NCBI GenBank assembly: GCA_003648575.1
Contig: QMPN01000095.1
Location: 1 to 10,441 of the forward strand
Direction of reading: 5' to 3'
From: Bacteroidota bacterium
GTDB taxonomy: Bacteria; Bacteroidota; Bacteroidia; Bacteroidales; B18-G4
DNA: 10,441 bases
The position numbers were made by a program, and so were the translations under genes. The notes under the pieces were generated by a model that was not told where the DNA came from, ran no database searches, and saw only the letters and a program-made list of their open reading frames with translations. Of the stretch, positions 1 to 7,495 are shown one piece after another. Each line of letters begins with the position of its first letter. Within the stretch, counting starts at the first letter, position 1.

Positions 1-2
1 AT

Positions 3-86
3 AAAGAATTGGCTAAATTTTCTCCAGGGCTTCAAAAATTCTTAACACCAATCCTTTATTATCCTGCCGAAAAAGAAGTTCTTTAG
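3..86 (+). CDS. possible C-terminal tail of an unidentified protein (cut by left edge)
   Basis: Reading from base 3 there are 27 open codons followed by TAG at 84-86. The encoded tail contains FSPGLQKFLTPILYYP and ends EKEVL, an ordinary mixed composition that could be the end of a real protein. The other two forward frames have stops in this stretch. An open run of this length can arise by chance, no start is visible and I do not recognise the family, so this is only a candidate partial gene. If real, the palindromic repeat that begins about 45 bases after its stop lies in its 3' flank. Confidence 0.35.
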   Translation, partial: KELAKFSPGLQKFLTPILYYPAEKEVL

Positions 87-129
87 ATTGATAAATGCTC
101 TGCTTTTATATGGAGGAATGTAACCAAGC

Positions 130-310
130 AGAAGAAGTCTTCAGCAGTAATAGCTGCATTTTGAGCGGGAATTGCGTTCCGCCGGGAGGCGGAACAGTGC
201 ATGAAGCGAAAAAACGTCAGCGGTTTTGTGCCGAGTTCTCGGGACAAAAATTGCCTTTGAAGACTTTCGATTCTTTCGTTCTTTCTTCTAAAGAAAGAAC
301 AAGAGAATCA
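130..310. repeat. palindrome-rich intergenic element, probably a dispersed repeat
   Basis: This stretch is GC-richer than its AT-rich flanks and is built from hairpins. A perfect 8-bp GC-rich stem pairs 176-183 (GTTCCGCC) with 188-195 (GGCGGAAC) around a GGGA loop. A second structure at 269-309 pairs 278-287 with 291-300 (10 bp, CTA loop) and continues outward, through one mismatch and one G-T pair, into 269-274 with 304-309. A forward open frame (95-316, 73 codons) crosses it, but its translation is low in hydrophobic core residues and looks like a read-through of repeat sequence. From memory, similar GC-rich and 'TTCTTTC...GAAAGAA' intergenic segments recur many times in Bacteroidetes genomes. 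Only one copy lies in this window, so the repeat status is inferred. Confidence 0.5.
269..309. terminator. long A/T-rich hairpin at end of the palindromic element
   Basis: The inner stem is ten perfect pairs (278-287 with 291-300). The outer stem is six perfect pairs (269-274 with 304-309), joined by a G-T pair, a T-A pair and one C-A mismatch, around a 3-base loop. It could act as a bidirectional transcription stop for whatever enters from the left. No U-tract follows, so a classical intrinsic terminator is not demonstrated, and the structure may simply be the inverted end of the repeat. Confidence 0.35.
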
Positions 311-329
311 TTATAGAAATTAAGGGATA

Positions 330-455
330 ATGAAATAAAACAAATTGGGTTTTAAGAATACTTTTGAAATCCTGGCAATAGTAATGTTTTCAACATTGCT
401 TTTTTTAGAGTGTAATCAAGAGACTGTGATTATTGAGCCCTCATTTACTGGATAA
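330..455 (+). pseudogene. decayed small lipoprotein leader (stop at codon 3)
   Basis: ATG at 330 is preceded by a purine-rich AAGGGA and followed by AAA and then TAA (336-338). After that stop the same frame stays open for 38 codons and reads as a typical lipoprotein leader. It has K/N-rich polar residues, a hydrophobic run (ILAIVMFSTLLFL), a Cys followed by NQE, and then a short acidic tail ending in TAA at 453-455. Changing one base (TAA to AAA) would restore a 41-residue product starting M-K-K. The lipobox is imperfect (LEC, where GC, AC or SC is usual). It could be a nonsense-inactivated gene, a truncated remnant of a longer lipoprotein, or a gene starting at an internal TTG or ATG. No homologue can be named. 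Confidence 0.4.
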
Positions 456-463
456 TCCCCAAT

Positions 464-483
464 TAAGCCTGTAGTAAGGCTTA
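464..483. other. short inverted repeat
   Basis: TAAGCCT at 464-470 is exactly complementary to AGGCTTA at 477-483 across a 6-base loop. It lies just past the end of the decayed lipoprotein frame. No T-run follows on the plus strand, so a terminator role is possible but weak. The remainder of 484-708 is AT-rich. It contains no convincing gene and no recognised RNA. Confidence 0.3.
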
Positions 484-674
484 TAGCATATTTACAAATC
501 TTTTACCGGACACTACTAATTCCATATTGAACATTTTTAGTTGCAAATGATGGGCGCAGGTCTGTATTGACCCATGGTGTACGCTTTGCGAACAATTGAG
601 TAAAAGTAACCCCTTACGTTTATTAAACCAACATCCTTTCTGACTGATTATCTGAGCTTTATGACTGATGGCAT

Positions 675-682
675 GAGTTTTG
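675..682 (+). promoter_or_regulatory. weak candidate -7 box for the hydrolase gene
   Basis: GAGTTTTG matches seven of eight positions of the Bacteroidetes -7 consensus TAnnTTTG and lies about 37 bases before the ATG at 719, a sensible leader length. No TTG -33 element is present at the expected 19-21 base distance, so support is thin. Confidence 0.2.
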
Positions 683-708
683 AATATAGTTTATGACAAT
701 ATTAAACC

Positions 709-713
709 GGAGG
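709..713 (+). promoter_or_regulatory. strong Shine-Dalgarno site setting the start at 719
   Basis: GGAGG lies five bases before ATG 719-721. This decides the start, because the frame can be extended upstream only to a TTG at 680, which would bury the lipoprotein signal peptide behind 13 extra residues. It is the only strong Shine-Dalgarno site before a gene in this window. The other starts have AT-rich leaders, as is common in Bacteroidota. Confidence 0.75.
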
Positions 714-718
714 TTATT

Positions 719-1966
719 ATGAGAAACAAAAACTACGATCTAAAAAGAATTCTTTTTCCAGCACTATTCATATGCTTTATATTTCTGTCTTGCCAGAAGG
801 ATGAAGAAGCAGAAGCAGTTGTACCTGTATCATACGAACGAGCTGATATAAGCAACATTACCAGCCTGGGCATTTTCTCAACGGATGATATCCAGGAAAT
901 ACTTAATGATGCAGGAGCAGACTTGCCTTTCATCCCCATATATGCAGTAGCAGCTTTATCAGTCAATTACTATTCATGCAATAAAAAAGGCGACATTATA
1001 TCTGTTTCAGGTGTATTTTTTATTCCACAGGGTGGATCAGGATTCCCCATCCTGAGTCTGCAACATGGTACCGAGACGAAAAGAGACAAAGTGGCCTCTG
1101 TCTCGCCGAAAAATTCAATTGAAGGGATCGTTGGCTTGCTAACAGCATCCCTGGGGTATGTGACAGCCGCTCCTGACTACCCTGGATTTGGCATATCAAG
1201 CATCCGGCACCCCTACCTGCATGCACGATCACTTGTGCCATCTATTGTGGACTTCATGCTTGCCTGTAAACATTACTGCACGACAAATCAAATTTCTATG
1301 AATGGAGAAGTTTTCCTCGCCGGATATTCGGAAGGGGGATATCTCAGCCTGCTCACACAGAAGGTGGTGGAAGAGGAATATGCCGGTGAGTTCAATCTTA
1401 CAGCAGTTGCTCCTTTATCAGGTCCTTATGACCTTCTGGGCACGATAGATTCAGTATTCCAAAACGGGAACTACAGTTCACCTGCCTATGCTGCATATTT
1501 CCTTTCAGCCTATAACGATATTTACGGATGGAATCGCCTTAGTGATATTTTCAACCCATCCTATACCTCGGTCATTCCTCAGCTATTCGACGGAAGCAGT
1601 TTATGGGGTGAAGTGATTGGACTATTACCAGCCACCTTTCCTGAGCTTATCAATGCCTCCTTCATCGAAAGTTACAACAAGGGTTATGAAACAGCCATCA
1701 AGGCCGCCCTGGAAGAAAACACCCTGCTTGACTGGGCACCACAAACCCCCTTGCATTTTTTCCATGGCGATGCTGATGATATTGTCCCCTATGAGAATGT
1801 CATCACTGCTATAGAAAGACTCAGCGCTAAAGGAGGGACCAATATTCGCTTGACCTGCATAGAGGGAGGAACGCATGAATCATCAGGCCCGGCTGCTATA
1901 TCCGGAGCAATCACATGGTTTGAGGAAATAAGGGTCAATGGAATGAATATGTCAGCTCCAGGTTGA
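719..1966 (+). CDS. lipoprotein alpha/beta hydrolase (secretory lipase / peptidase-like)
   Basis: The 415-residue product starts with a lipoprotein signal: basic n-region, hydrophobic stretch, then FLSC with the acylated Cys at residue 25. The sequence QKDEE directly after the Cys resembles the acidic lipoprotein export signal that sends Bacteroidetes lipoproteins to the cell surface. The mature part has alpha/beta-hydrolase landmarks: an HGT oxyanion-region motif (116-118), a GYSEGG nucleophile elbow with Ser204, HGDADDIVP carrying the acid (Asp353 or 354), and GGTH with catalytic His386. These form a complete Ser-Asp-His triad in the right order. The arrangement is like secretory lipases and prolyl-oligopeptidase-type hydrolases. 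It probably cleaves an ester or peptide bond at the outer membrane or cell surface, and the substrate cannot be read from the sequence. The gene stands alone, facing the large cyclase gene. Confidence 0.85.
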   Translation: MRNKNYDLKRILFPALFICFIFLSCQKDEEAEAVVPVSYERADISNITSLGIFSTDDIQEILNDAGADLPFIPIYAVAALSVNYYSCNKKGDIISVSGVFFIPQGGSGFPILSLQHGTETKRDKVASVSPKNSIEGIVGLLTASLGYVTAAPDYPGFGISSIRHPYLHARSLVPSIVDFMLACKHYCTTNQISMNGEVFLAGYSEGGYLSLLTQKVVEEEYAGEFNLTAVAPLSGPYDLLGTIDSVFQNGNYSSPAYAAYFLSAYNDIYGWNRLSDIFNPSYTSVIPQLFDGSSLWGEVIGLLPATFPELINASFIESYNKGYETAIKAALEENTLLDWAPQTPLHFFHGDADDIVPYENVITAIERLSAKGGTNIRLTCIEGGTHESSGPAAISGAITWFEEIRVNGMNMSAPG

Positions 1967-1973
1967 TTCCATA

Positions 1974-1989
1974 ATCATCCGTTGATGAT
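1974..1989. terminator. small hairpin between convergent genes
   Basis: ATCATC (1974-1979) pairs with GATGAT (1984-1989) across a CGTT loop, eight bases after the hydrolase stop and within the 83-base gap before the end of the oppositely oriented cyclase gene. It is short and AT-rich with no clear T-run, so it is at best a weak bidirectional terminator. Confidence 0.3.
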
Positions 1990-2049
1990 GCCGTTTATGT
2001 AACGAACAAGTTCATAGAGAACAATCCATATAATTGCGGCAACCTAAAC

Positions 2050-4854
2050 TTACTTCAGCGAAAGCAGTTTCTCTTTAGCCAGATTAGCCTTTTCATAGTC
2101 GCTGTCGGCATCTTTCCAGATATCCACAGCCTTTTCAAGATATTCCAGGCCTATTTCGTCATCTCCCATATCAAAATAGAGGAGGGCAGCCTCGTAATTA
2201 TTCACTGCATTGAACGAACGGAATCTTAATGCGACCTGAATTTCCACCTCGGCCTTATCATACTCTTGCAACATACGGTAGCACCTGGCTTTTGCGCGAA
2301 ACAATGAATAGTCTGTGGCTTGTATCTCCAGGCATTTTGAATATTTCTCGATAGCCTTTTCATATGCTCCGCCATACTCATGGATCCTTGCCTCTGCTTT
2401 ATAAACATTAATCCTCATGATTTCCTCACCAAATCCCTCCATGAGTTCAACGACTTCAGAAATAGCCTCTCTGGATTTGGTAGTATCACCTGTCTCAGCA
2501 TAAATATATAAATACCCAAAAGGCACGATCTTATCGACAGGAGCATCTAGCTTGTCGCGAGTATCTTCCAGGATAAGGGCTGCTTCATCAAATTTGCCGG
2601 CATGGATATAAGGTTCAATAGTCATCACCCTGTATACCATGAAATCCTTTGGAGCCAAGATGCGACTCATGATCTCCATCTTCAAAACGTAATATTCAAG
2701 TGATTTCTGCACCTGGCCAGTTATAAGGTAATAGCTTTGCAGCCCTCTATAGGCCCTGATGCTGTCAGTATTGTTTCCTGCTGATTCAAGGACATCTATT
2801 ATTCCCTTGTATGCTTCATCAAAATCGCCCGAATACAAGTGCACATAAGCCAGGTCGGCCTTTATGGAATGTTCTTCACTTGCATCAGCCAGCAAAATGG
2901 CTTTTTCGTAATTCTGTTTTGCTAATTCCATCTCACCCGATAGCCTGTAAAAATCACCCAAATTCTCATATGATTCAGCCTGCTGGGGCAGGTTCATAGC
3001 ATATTTCTGAAAGTAAACCAGGGCCGAATCGTATTCTCCAATCTGCTGGTAATACTCTGCCAGGGATTTGAGCATATCGTATTTTTCAGGGTCGAGGCGA
3101 AGAATCACTTTTATCTCACCGATGGCTTCTTCATGCATATTTCGAACAGCATATCGCTGGGCCAATGTGTTATGGGCCTCCAGGTCGTCCGGAAACATCT
3201 CAGCCCACATTTTCACTACAGCAATGGCCTTTTCAGGTTGCTGATCAAGGACATAATACACATACTTAACAGTGAATTGTTGCCTTTCCGGCAGTTTATG
3301 CTCAAGTTTCCTGGCAGCCTGGAGAGCCTCCATGGTCGATTCAAATTCATTGTTTTTAAAATAGGATATTGCAATGATCACATATGCCAGTGCAAAGTCG
3401 GGATCCTCCTGTAAGGCTATATTTAGATATAAAAGCTGATCTTCCCAGTTCTTTTCAAGTTCGGCCCTCATGGCCCTGGAGAAGAAATAGAGTGCTTTTT
3501 CTGAATCAGTAAATATCGCAGAAACCGGCAAATCAACAGTTTCAGAAATGTGCGATTCGGGTAGACTCATTCCTCTCTTAAGTTCTTCACTGATCTTGTC
3601 GATAAGGCTGAATGGGTCCGTGCTTCTGACTGTAAATTCAGAGATCTTTTTAGTTAGCCTGGTTTCATATAAACTTGCTGTCAGCACCAGTTCGTTGTCT
3701 TCTTTCTCAAGATGGCCCCCAACAAAATATTTCATATGCCTTTCCTCTGCCATGCGTTTCATCAGGGTAACAGGCAGCCCGACCCCTCTTTCATAGCCTG
3801 CTTCTATCATCTTGGCAAAATCAACCAGGGATGTTTCCGGTGAAATGAATAGATCCTGAGCCAGATCATACTTCAGCATTGCAGGAATACTGTACTGTAA
3901 GTATATAAGGTTAGTGTCCGTTGATGTGGTCTCCATATTGAATATGAAGACGCTCTTCCTGAATTCATTTTTAACAACCAGCTTTTCTATTTTTTCACCT
4001 TTTTCATTTTCTACGGTCAGCTTGGTAGTAATTGCTCCCAGGTCTTTCCCCTGAAATACAATAAATAGTACCAGTACAGCTGCAATGATGTTAATTGGCA
4101 GACCTATCAATTCTATCCTGGTCCATTTACTGACACCTTTCCTGCCATGGAAATAAGCAATAAGGATGATACTTGGAACCAGTGACAGCAGTATGTACCA
4201 GATAAGGTTGGTAAGATGCGGAGATAACATATATTCTTTCACCATAAAGCCAATGCCCAGTTTAAGCAGGTATGACATCAGCAGATAGATACCTGTGATC
4301 TGGATGACCCTTCTTTGCCAGAGGTCTTTGAAAAAGGGTACTTTTTCATGTGACTCCTCACTTATTTCTTTCACCACCTGAAATATCTCAACGGCCTGAG
4401 CGACTCCTTTTAATTCCTTCTTCCCGATAGATGTGGTGAGGATATCGCCCTGATTTCTGATCTGGTTTCTAACGTCTTCTGATATACATATGCCTCCGGC
4501 GGGAGCCAGAGGTTCGATCCTTGCAGCTATGTTGACAGCAGAGCCAAACACATCCCCTTCTTCGAAGATCACATCGCCAATATGTATTCCGGCCCTGATG
4601 GTAAGTTCATCATCTTCAAGCTTCTCCTGCACAGCCATAGAAAACCTCACTGCCCGGTTTGCGCTCGTGAACATCATCAGTAAACCGTCGCCGATCTCTT
4701 TGATCACTTCCCCACCAAATTCTTTAACCATGGGAAAGAGGATCTCCCTCTGACGGGCAAGCAGCTTCATGGTGCCTTCTTCATCGGCATCCATGCGTTT
4801 GGTATACCCTACAATATCAGTAAAAACAATGGCGGCCAGTTTATGGTCATTCAT
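2050..4854 (-). CDS. membrane class III adenylate cyclase with TolB-like and TPR regions
   Basis: The 934-residue protein opens with a class III nucleotide cyclase domain (about 5-160). Metal-binding Asp13 lies in FTDIVGY and Asp56 in EIGDG. Lys52 and Asp101 are the adenine-specifying pair, and Asn108 and Arg112 in VNIAAR are the transition-state pair. The set is complete, so it should make cAMP from ATP. Three hydrophobic helices follow (about 184-206, 215-236, 247-268), with basic flanks before helix 1 and between helices 2 and 3. The positive-inside rule therefore puts the cyclase in the cytoplasm and everything after 270 in the periplasm. Residues 300-440 resemble the TolB N-terminal-like module seen in other cyclase-TPR proteins, and about 448-930 is a run of TPR-type helical repeats. 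The start has no Shine-Dalgarno but is fixed by the cyclase motif only 11 residues in. The gene diverges from the L,D-transpeptidase at 4983. Confidence 0.9.
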   Translation of the reverse strand: MNDHKLAAIVFTDIVGYTKRMDADEEGTMKLLARQREILFPMVKEFGGEVIKEIGDGLLMMFTSANRAVRFSMAVQEKLEDDELTIRAGIHIGDVIFEEGDVFGSAVNIAARIEPLAPAGGICISEDVRNQIRNQGDILTTSIGKKELKGVAQAVEIFQVVKEISEESHEKVPFFKDLWQRRVIQITGIYLLMSYLLKLGIGFMVKEYMLSPHLTNLIWYILLSLVPSIILIAYFHGRKGVSKWTRIELIGLPINIIAAVLVLFIVFQGKDLGAITTKLTVENEKGEKIEKLVVKNEFRKSVFIFNMETTSTDTNLIYLQYSIPAMLKYDLAQDLFISPETSLVDFAKMIEAGYERGVGLPVTLMKRMAEERHMKYFVGGHLEKEDNELVLTASLYETRLTKKISEFTVRSTDPFSLIDKISEELKRGMSLPESHISETVDLPVSAIFTDSEKALYFFSRAMRAELEKNWEDQLLYLNIALQEDPDFALAYVIIAISYFKNNEFESTMEALQAARKLEHKLPERQQFTVKYVYYVLDQQPEKAIAVVKMWAEMFPDDLEAHNTLAQRYAVRNMHEEAIGEIKVILRLDPEKYDMLKSLAEYYQQIGEYDSALVYFQKYAMNLPQQAESYENLGDFYRLSGEMELAKQNYEKAILLADASEEHSIKADLAYVHLYSGDFDEAYKGIIDVLESAGNNTDSIRAYRGLQSYYLITGQVQKSLEYYVLKMEIMSRILAPKDFMVYRVMTIEPYIHAGKFDEAALILEDTRDKLDAPVDKIVPFGYLYIYAETGDTTKSREAISEVVELMEGFGEEIMRINVYKAEARIHEYGGAYEKAIEKYSKCLEIQATDYSLFRAKARCYRMLQEYDKAEVEIQVALRFRSFNAVNNYEAALLYFDMGDDEIGLEYLEKAVDIWKDADSDYEKANLAKEKLLSLK

Positions 4855-4875
4855 GCGTATAGGATTTTATGATAA

Positions 4876-4883
4876 CAAAGCTA
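4876..4883 (-). promoter_or_regulatory. candidate -7 box for the cyclase-TPR gene
   Basis: The minus strand reads TAGCTTTG, an exact match to the Bacteroidetes -7 consensus TAnnTTTG. It ends 21 bases upstream of the start codon at 4854, giving a short leader. I find no TTG -33 element at the usual distance. The rest of the 128-base divergent spacer (4855-4982) is AT-rich, and I see no exact -7 box on the plus strand for the gene at 4983. Confidence 0.4.
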
Positions 4884-4982
4884 TAGAATTATATAACACC
4901 TAATCATACAGAAAGTTAAAATTACTTAAGAAGATTCTCAGTAGTACGAAAAATTGGTAAATTGCGTTAACTGTTTATCAAA

Positions 4983-5648
4983 ATGAAAAAACAACTGAAA
5001 TATTTAATATTGTTTCTGTCTTTTGCAGCTTTGTTTGTATTGCCAGTAAACTGTTTCGGGCAAATCACTGTAGAGTCCCGGACAGATACGCTATACGAAG
5101 GCCTTGGGCTTAAAGGTATCCTTGATTATGAAATATTTAAAAGGGCCCTTGAAGGGATGGATGAATATGAGTTTGAGAAGACCCATCTTTTGACCATCAT
5201 TGATTATACCAAGGCATCCCATCGGAAGAGGATGTTCGTTATTGATCTGGAAAATGAGAAGTTACTTTATCATACCCTTGTTGCACATGGGAAGAATTCA
5301 GGGATTAATTATGCTGAGGATTTCTCTAATAAGAACCGTTCACTCAAGAGCAGCCCGGGCTTTTACAAGACTGCAGAAACATATTTCGGGAAACATGGAT
5401 ACTCGCTTAAGCTTGACGGCCTGGAAGAAGGGATCAATGATCATGCCCGGGAACGTCTGATCGTAATCCATGGTGCCGATTATGTCAGCCAGGACTTCAT
5501 CGACAGGCATGGACGTATCGGGCGAAGCTGGGGCTGTCCGGCCCTACCCCTCCCACTGACCAAGGAAGTGATCACCCTGATCAAAGAAGGAAGCTGCCTT
5601 TATATTCATACCGATTATAAATCCTATCTTGAGCAAAGCACTCCTTAA
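4983..5648 (+). CDS. exported L,D-transpeptidase-like protein (murein L,D-transpeptidase catalytic domain family)
   Basis: The 221-residue product has an N-terminal Sec signal peptide (MKKQ, then a hydrophobic run to about residue 21, with probable cleavage near CFG/Q at 26-27). The body matches the YkuD-related 'murein L,D-transpeptidase catalytic domain' family. It has a strand rich in hydrophobics at 83-102 ending VAHGKNSG, SSPGFYKT at 123-130, VIHGA with His163, and RSWGCPALP with the presumed nucleophile Cys185. His and Cys are both present in the expected order, so it is probably active as a periplasmic peptidoglycan cross-linking, anchoring or tailoring enzyme. The body is little more than the catalytic domain, with no peptidoglycan-binding module. 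It diverges from the cyclase gene and ends two bases from the stop of a second, larger L,D-transpeptidase on the other strand. Confidence 0.85.
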   Translation: MKKQLKYLILFLSFAALFVLPVNCFGQITVESRTDTLYEGLGLKGILDYEIFKRALEGMDEYEFEKTHLLTIIDYTKASHRKRMFVIDLENEKLLYHTLVAHGKNSGINYAEDFSNKNRSLKSSPGFYKTAETYFGKHGYSLKLDGLEEGINDHARERLIVIHGADYVSQDFIDRHGRIGRSWGCPALPLPLTKEVITLIKEGSCLYIHTDYKSYLEQSTP

Positions 5649-5650
5649 AG

Positions 5651-7402
5651 TTATTTCAAATCCGGTCCTGGCTTCCTGGTATCTTTTTCATTCAGCCGTT
5701 TCAGCACTTTTGTGTCGCGTTCATAAACATCCTTAAAAAAGCCAATCCCGTCTCCATTATAATATCCTGCAGTCCAGTAAAGCAGCAGAACATCAATAGC
5801 TTTATCGGGAACAGCGCGTGTTGTGATTCTGGATTTAATGGTTGCATTGATCTTTGCATCTGTCCAGTCGGAGCCATCGAGCACCACTTCCGCAAGGCTT
5901 AATGGGTTTTGTGTCCGAATGCATCCATGACTAAACGTCCTATCCTGCTGATTAAAGAGGCTTTTTGAGGGCGTATCATGCAGGTAAACAGAATGTTTAT
6001 TGGGAAATATGAACTTCACCTCACCAAGGGCATTCCATGGCCCGGCCTTCTGACGAACACTGTAACGAAAGTTAGATGCACTCAGGTTTTCATAATCAAC
6101 AGAGGAATTTGAAACTATATTCCCAGATCCGTCGATCAGTTCAAAATGGTGATTATCAAGATAAGCCGGGTCTGCTTTCATTTTCGGGATAATACTGCTT
6201 CTTATGATTGAAACCGGTACTGTCCAGGTCGGGTTAAACTCAATATATCTCAGGCGTTCTCTGAATACGGGAGTCTTATGGTAGGTCTTCCCTACCTGCA
6301 CATTTGTTGAAAATACTACCTTATAATCCCGCATATAATATGCCTTGAATGCTGCAATATTCACAATTATGAAATCAGAGGTAAGGTTGGCCATGATCCA
6401 GCGATTTCGTTCCAAATTGACCCTGAGTGCATCAATTTTTTTCTCCACAGGGATATTCATGGCTTCAAATGTTCCTTTGCCTATGATCCCATCTGCAGTG
6501 AGCGCATTCCTGCTTTGAAATTTCTTGATGTCAGCCACTATACTTTCGTCGTATACCAGGCTCCCCATATTGGTATCGGAAGATAATTCGCCGGTAATCC
6601 ATAGTCTCTTCCTGATCTCAGGGAGCCGTTGGTCTTCCATTCCCGGTTTAATAACACCTGCCGCTTCAATAGTACCCCAACCACCTTTATCTTTGATGAC
6701 ACGGTATTCTGATAGCAGATCCATACTCATCTTGTATATCGGCATCCGAGGCCTCAATTGTGCCAGTGCATGAGAAACATTGCCTGCTTCGATATGCTTT
6801 TCGAGAATATAAGGTGCATCCGGTGAAATCTCACGAAATGCATAATTCCAGTCCGGGTCGAGGCTTTCAGGATCAACCTTCCCTTCCAAAAGGTGAAAAG
6901 CATAAAGCATGATGGCATCGGTAATCAAAATGTCAAACTCGGCAACCCAATCATAGTCAAATTCATTTTCCTTTAGCTTATGTTCCATCTTTGAAACAAG
7001 TCTGATCAGTGCATCCGCATGGTAGTCCTCAGGGTTCAACCCATCCTCATATGAGCGCTGCAGGGCTCCATTAGCATCCATTAGCGCATCCCAATTATCC
7101 CAGGCAGGCCTAAAATCGCGGTTCTTATAAAATTCAGGCAATATTGCCATGGAATATACATATTCCCCTTCGATCTCAATTGGAGTGCCGCTCCTTATAT
7201 CAGCGACAGATTCTTCGATCTTGATGCTGATTTTATGCAGATCCTGATAAGCTTTTTGATGAAATTGCTTGCCGTCTTCATTCCCTTCCTGTGCGAATAA
7301 CGAAAATGAAAACATATTCATTCCTGCCAGGAAGAGGATAGCAAATAAAATTCGGTTCAAGAATACTTTAATGGGTGATTTAGTTTTAAAAACAATGAAC
7401 AT
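5651..7402 (-). CDS. large L,D-transpeptidase of the YcbB/LdtD type
   Basis: The 583-residue product has a Sec signal peptide (basic residues 6-17, hydrophobic stretch, likely cleavage after LFA at 37). Next come a helical scaffold-like region (about 85-235), a peptidoglycan-binding-1 type module (about 258-318, with KKFQSRNAL, DGIIG and GTFEAMN), and a YkuD catalytic domain (about 343-515). The catalytic signature is HDTP with His475, then SHGCIR with nucleophile Cys494, at the family spacing. The domain order matches Escherichia coli YcbB/LdtD, which makes 3-3 peptidoglycan cross-links in the periplasm, so cross-linking is the likely job. A later start at residue 28 would destroy the signal peptide, so 7402 is preferred although no Shine-Dalgarno is present. 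Its 3' end meets the smaller transpeptidase gene, and its 5' end diverges from the DUF4838 gene. Confidence 0.92.
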   Translation of the reverse strand: MFIVFKTKSPIKVFLNRILFAILFLAGMNMFSFSLFAQEGNEDGKQFHQKAYQDLHKISIKIEESVADIRSGTPIEIEGEYVYSMAILPEFYKNRDFRPAWDNWDALMDANGALQRSYEDGLNPEDYHADALIRLVSKMEHKLKENEFDYDWVAEFDILITDAIMLYAFHLLEGKVDPESLDPDWNYAFREISPDAPYILEKHIEAGNVSHALAQLRPRMPIYKMSMDLLSEYRVIKDKGGWGTIEAAGVIKPGMEDQRLPEIRKRLWITGELSSDTNMGSLVYDESIVADIKKFQSRNALTADGIIGKGTFEAMNIPVEKKIDALRVNLERNRWIMANLTSDFIIVNIAAFKAYYMRDYKVVFSTNVQVGKTYHKTPVFRERLRYIEFNPTWTVPVSIIRSSIIPKMKADPAYLDNHHFELIDGSGNIVSNSSVDYENLSASNFRYSVRQKAGPWNALGEVKFIFPNKHSVYLHDTPSKSLFNQQDRTFSHGCIRTQNPLSLAEVVLDGSDWTDAKINATIKSRITTRAVPDKAIDVLLLYWTAGYYNGDGIGFFKDVYERDTKVLKRLNEKDTRKPGPDLK

Positions 7403-7441
7403 AAGGCTTTAAATTATTAAGGTAGTTAAACAGGATGCCAA

Positions 7442-7449
7442 CAAAACTA
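7442..7449 (-). promoter_or_regulatory. candidate -7 box for the large L,D-transpeptidase
   Basis: The minus strand reads TAGTTTTG, an exact TAnnTTTG match, 39 bases upstream of the start at 7402. A TTG -33 element is not visible at 19-21 bases, so the site is a candidate only. Confidence 0.4.
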
Positions 7450-7460
7450 AGAATAATCTT

Positions 7461-7468
7461 TACTTTTA
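7461..7468 (+). promoter_or_regulatory. weak candidate -7 box for the DUF4838 lipoprotein gene
   Basis: TACTTTTA matches seven of eight positions of TAnnTTTG and ends 27 bases before the ATG at 7496. No -33 TTG is seen at the right distance. It lies in the same 93-base spacer as the divergent promoter candidate for the transpeptidase. Confidence 0.25.
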
Positions 7469-7495
7469 AATGCATAATAATTAATCCATCTTCCA

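Noticed and set aside
95..316. 73-codon open frame as a protein gene
   Set aside because: It spans the palindromic element, has no Shine-Dalgarno or convincing domain, and its composition reflects the hairpins. A repeat is the better explanation.
458..526. Short open stretch after the decayed lipoprotein
   Set aside because: It has no start codon, no ribosome site and no recognisable sequence, and its length is within chance.
680..718. Upstream extension of the hydrolase to 680
   Set aside because: The codon at 680 is TTG and the extension would hide the lipoprotein signal peptide. ATG 719 has GGAGG five bases upstream.
4490..4753. 87-codon plus-strand open frame inside the cyclase
   Set aside because: It is the antisense shadow of the conserved cyclase domain, whose catalytic motifs are unmistakable on the minus strand. 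Other long antisense frames inside the real genes were dismissed for the same reason.
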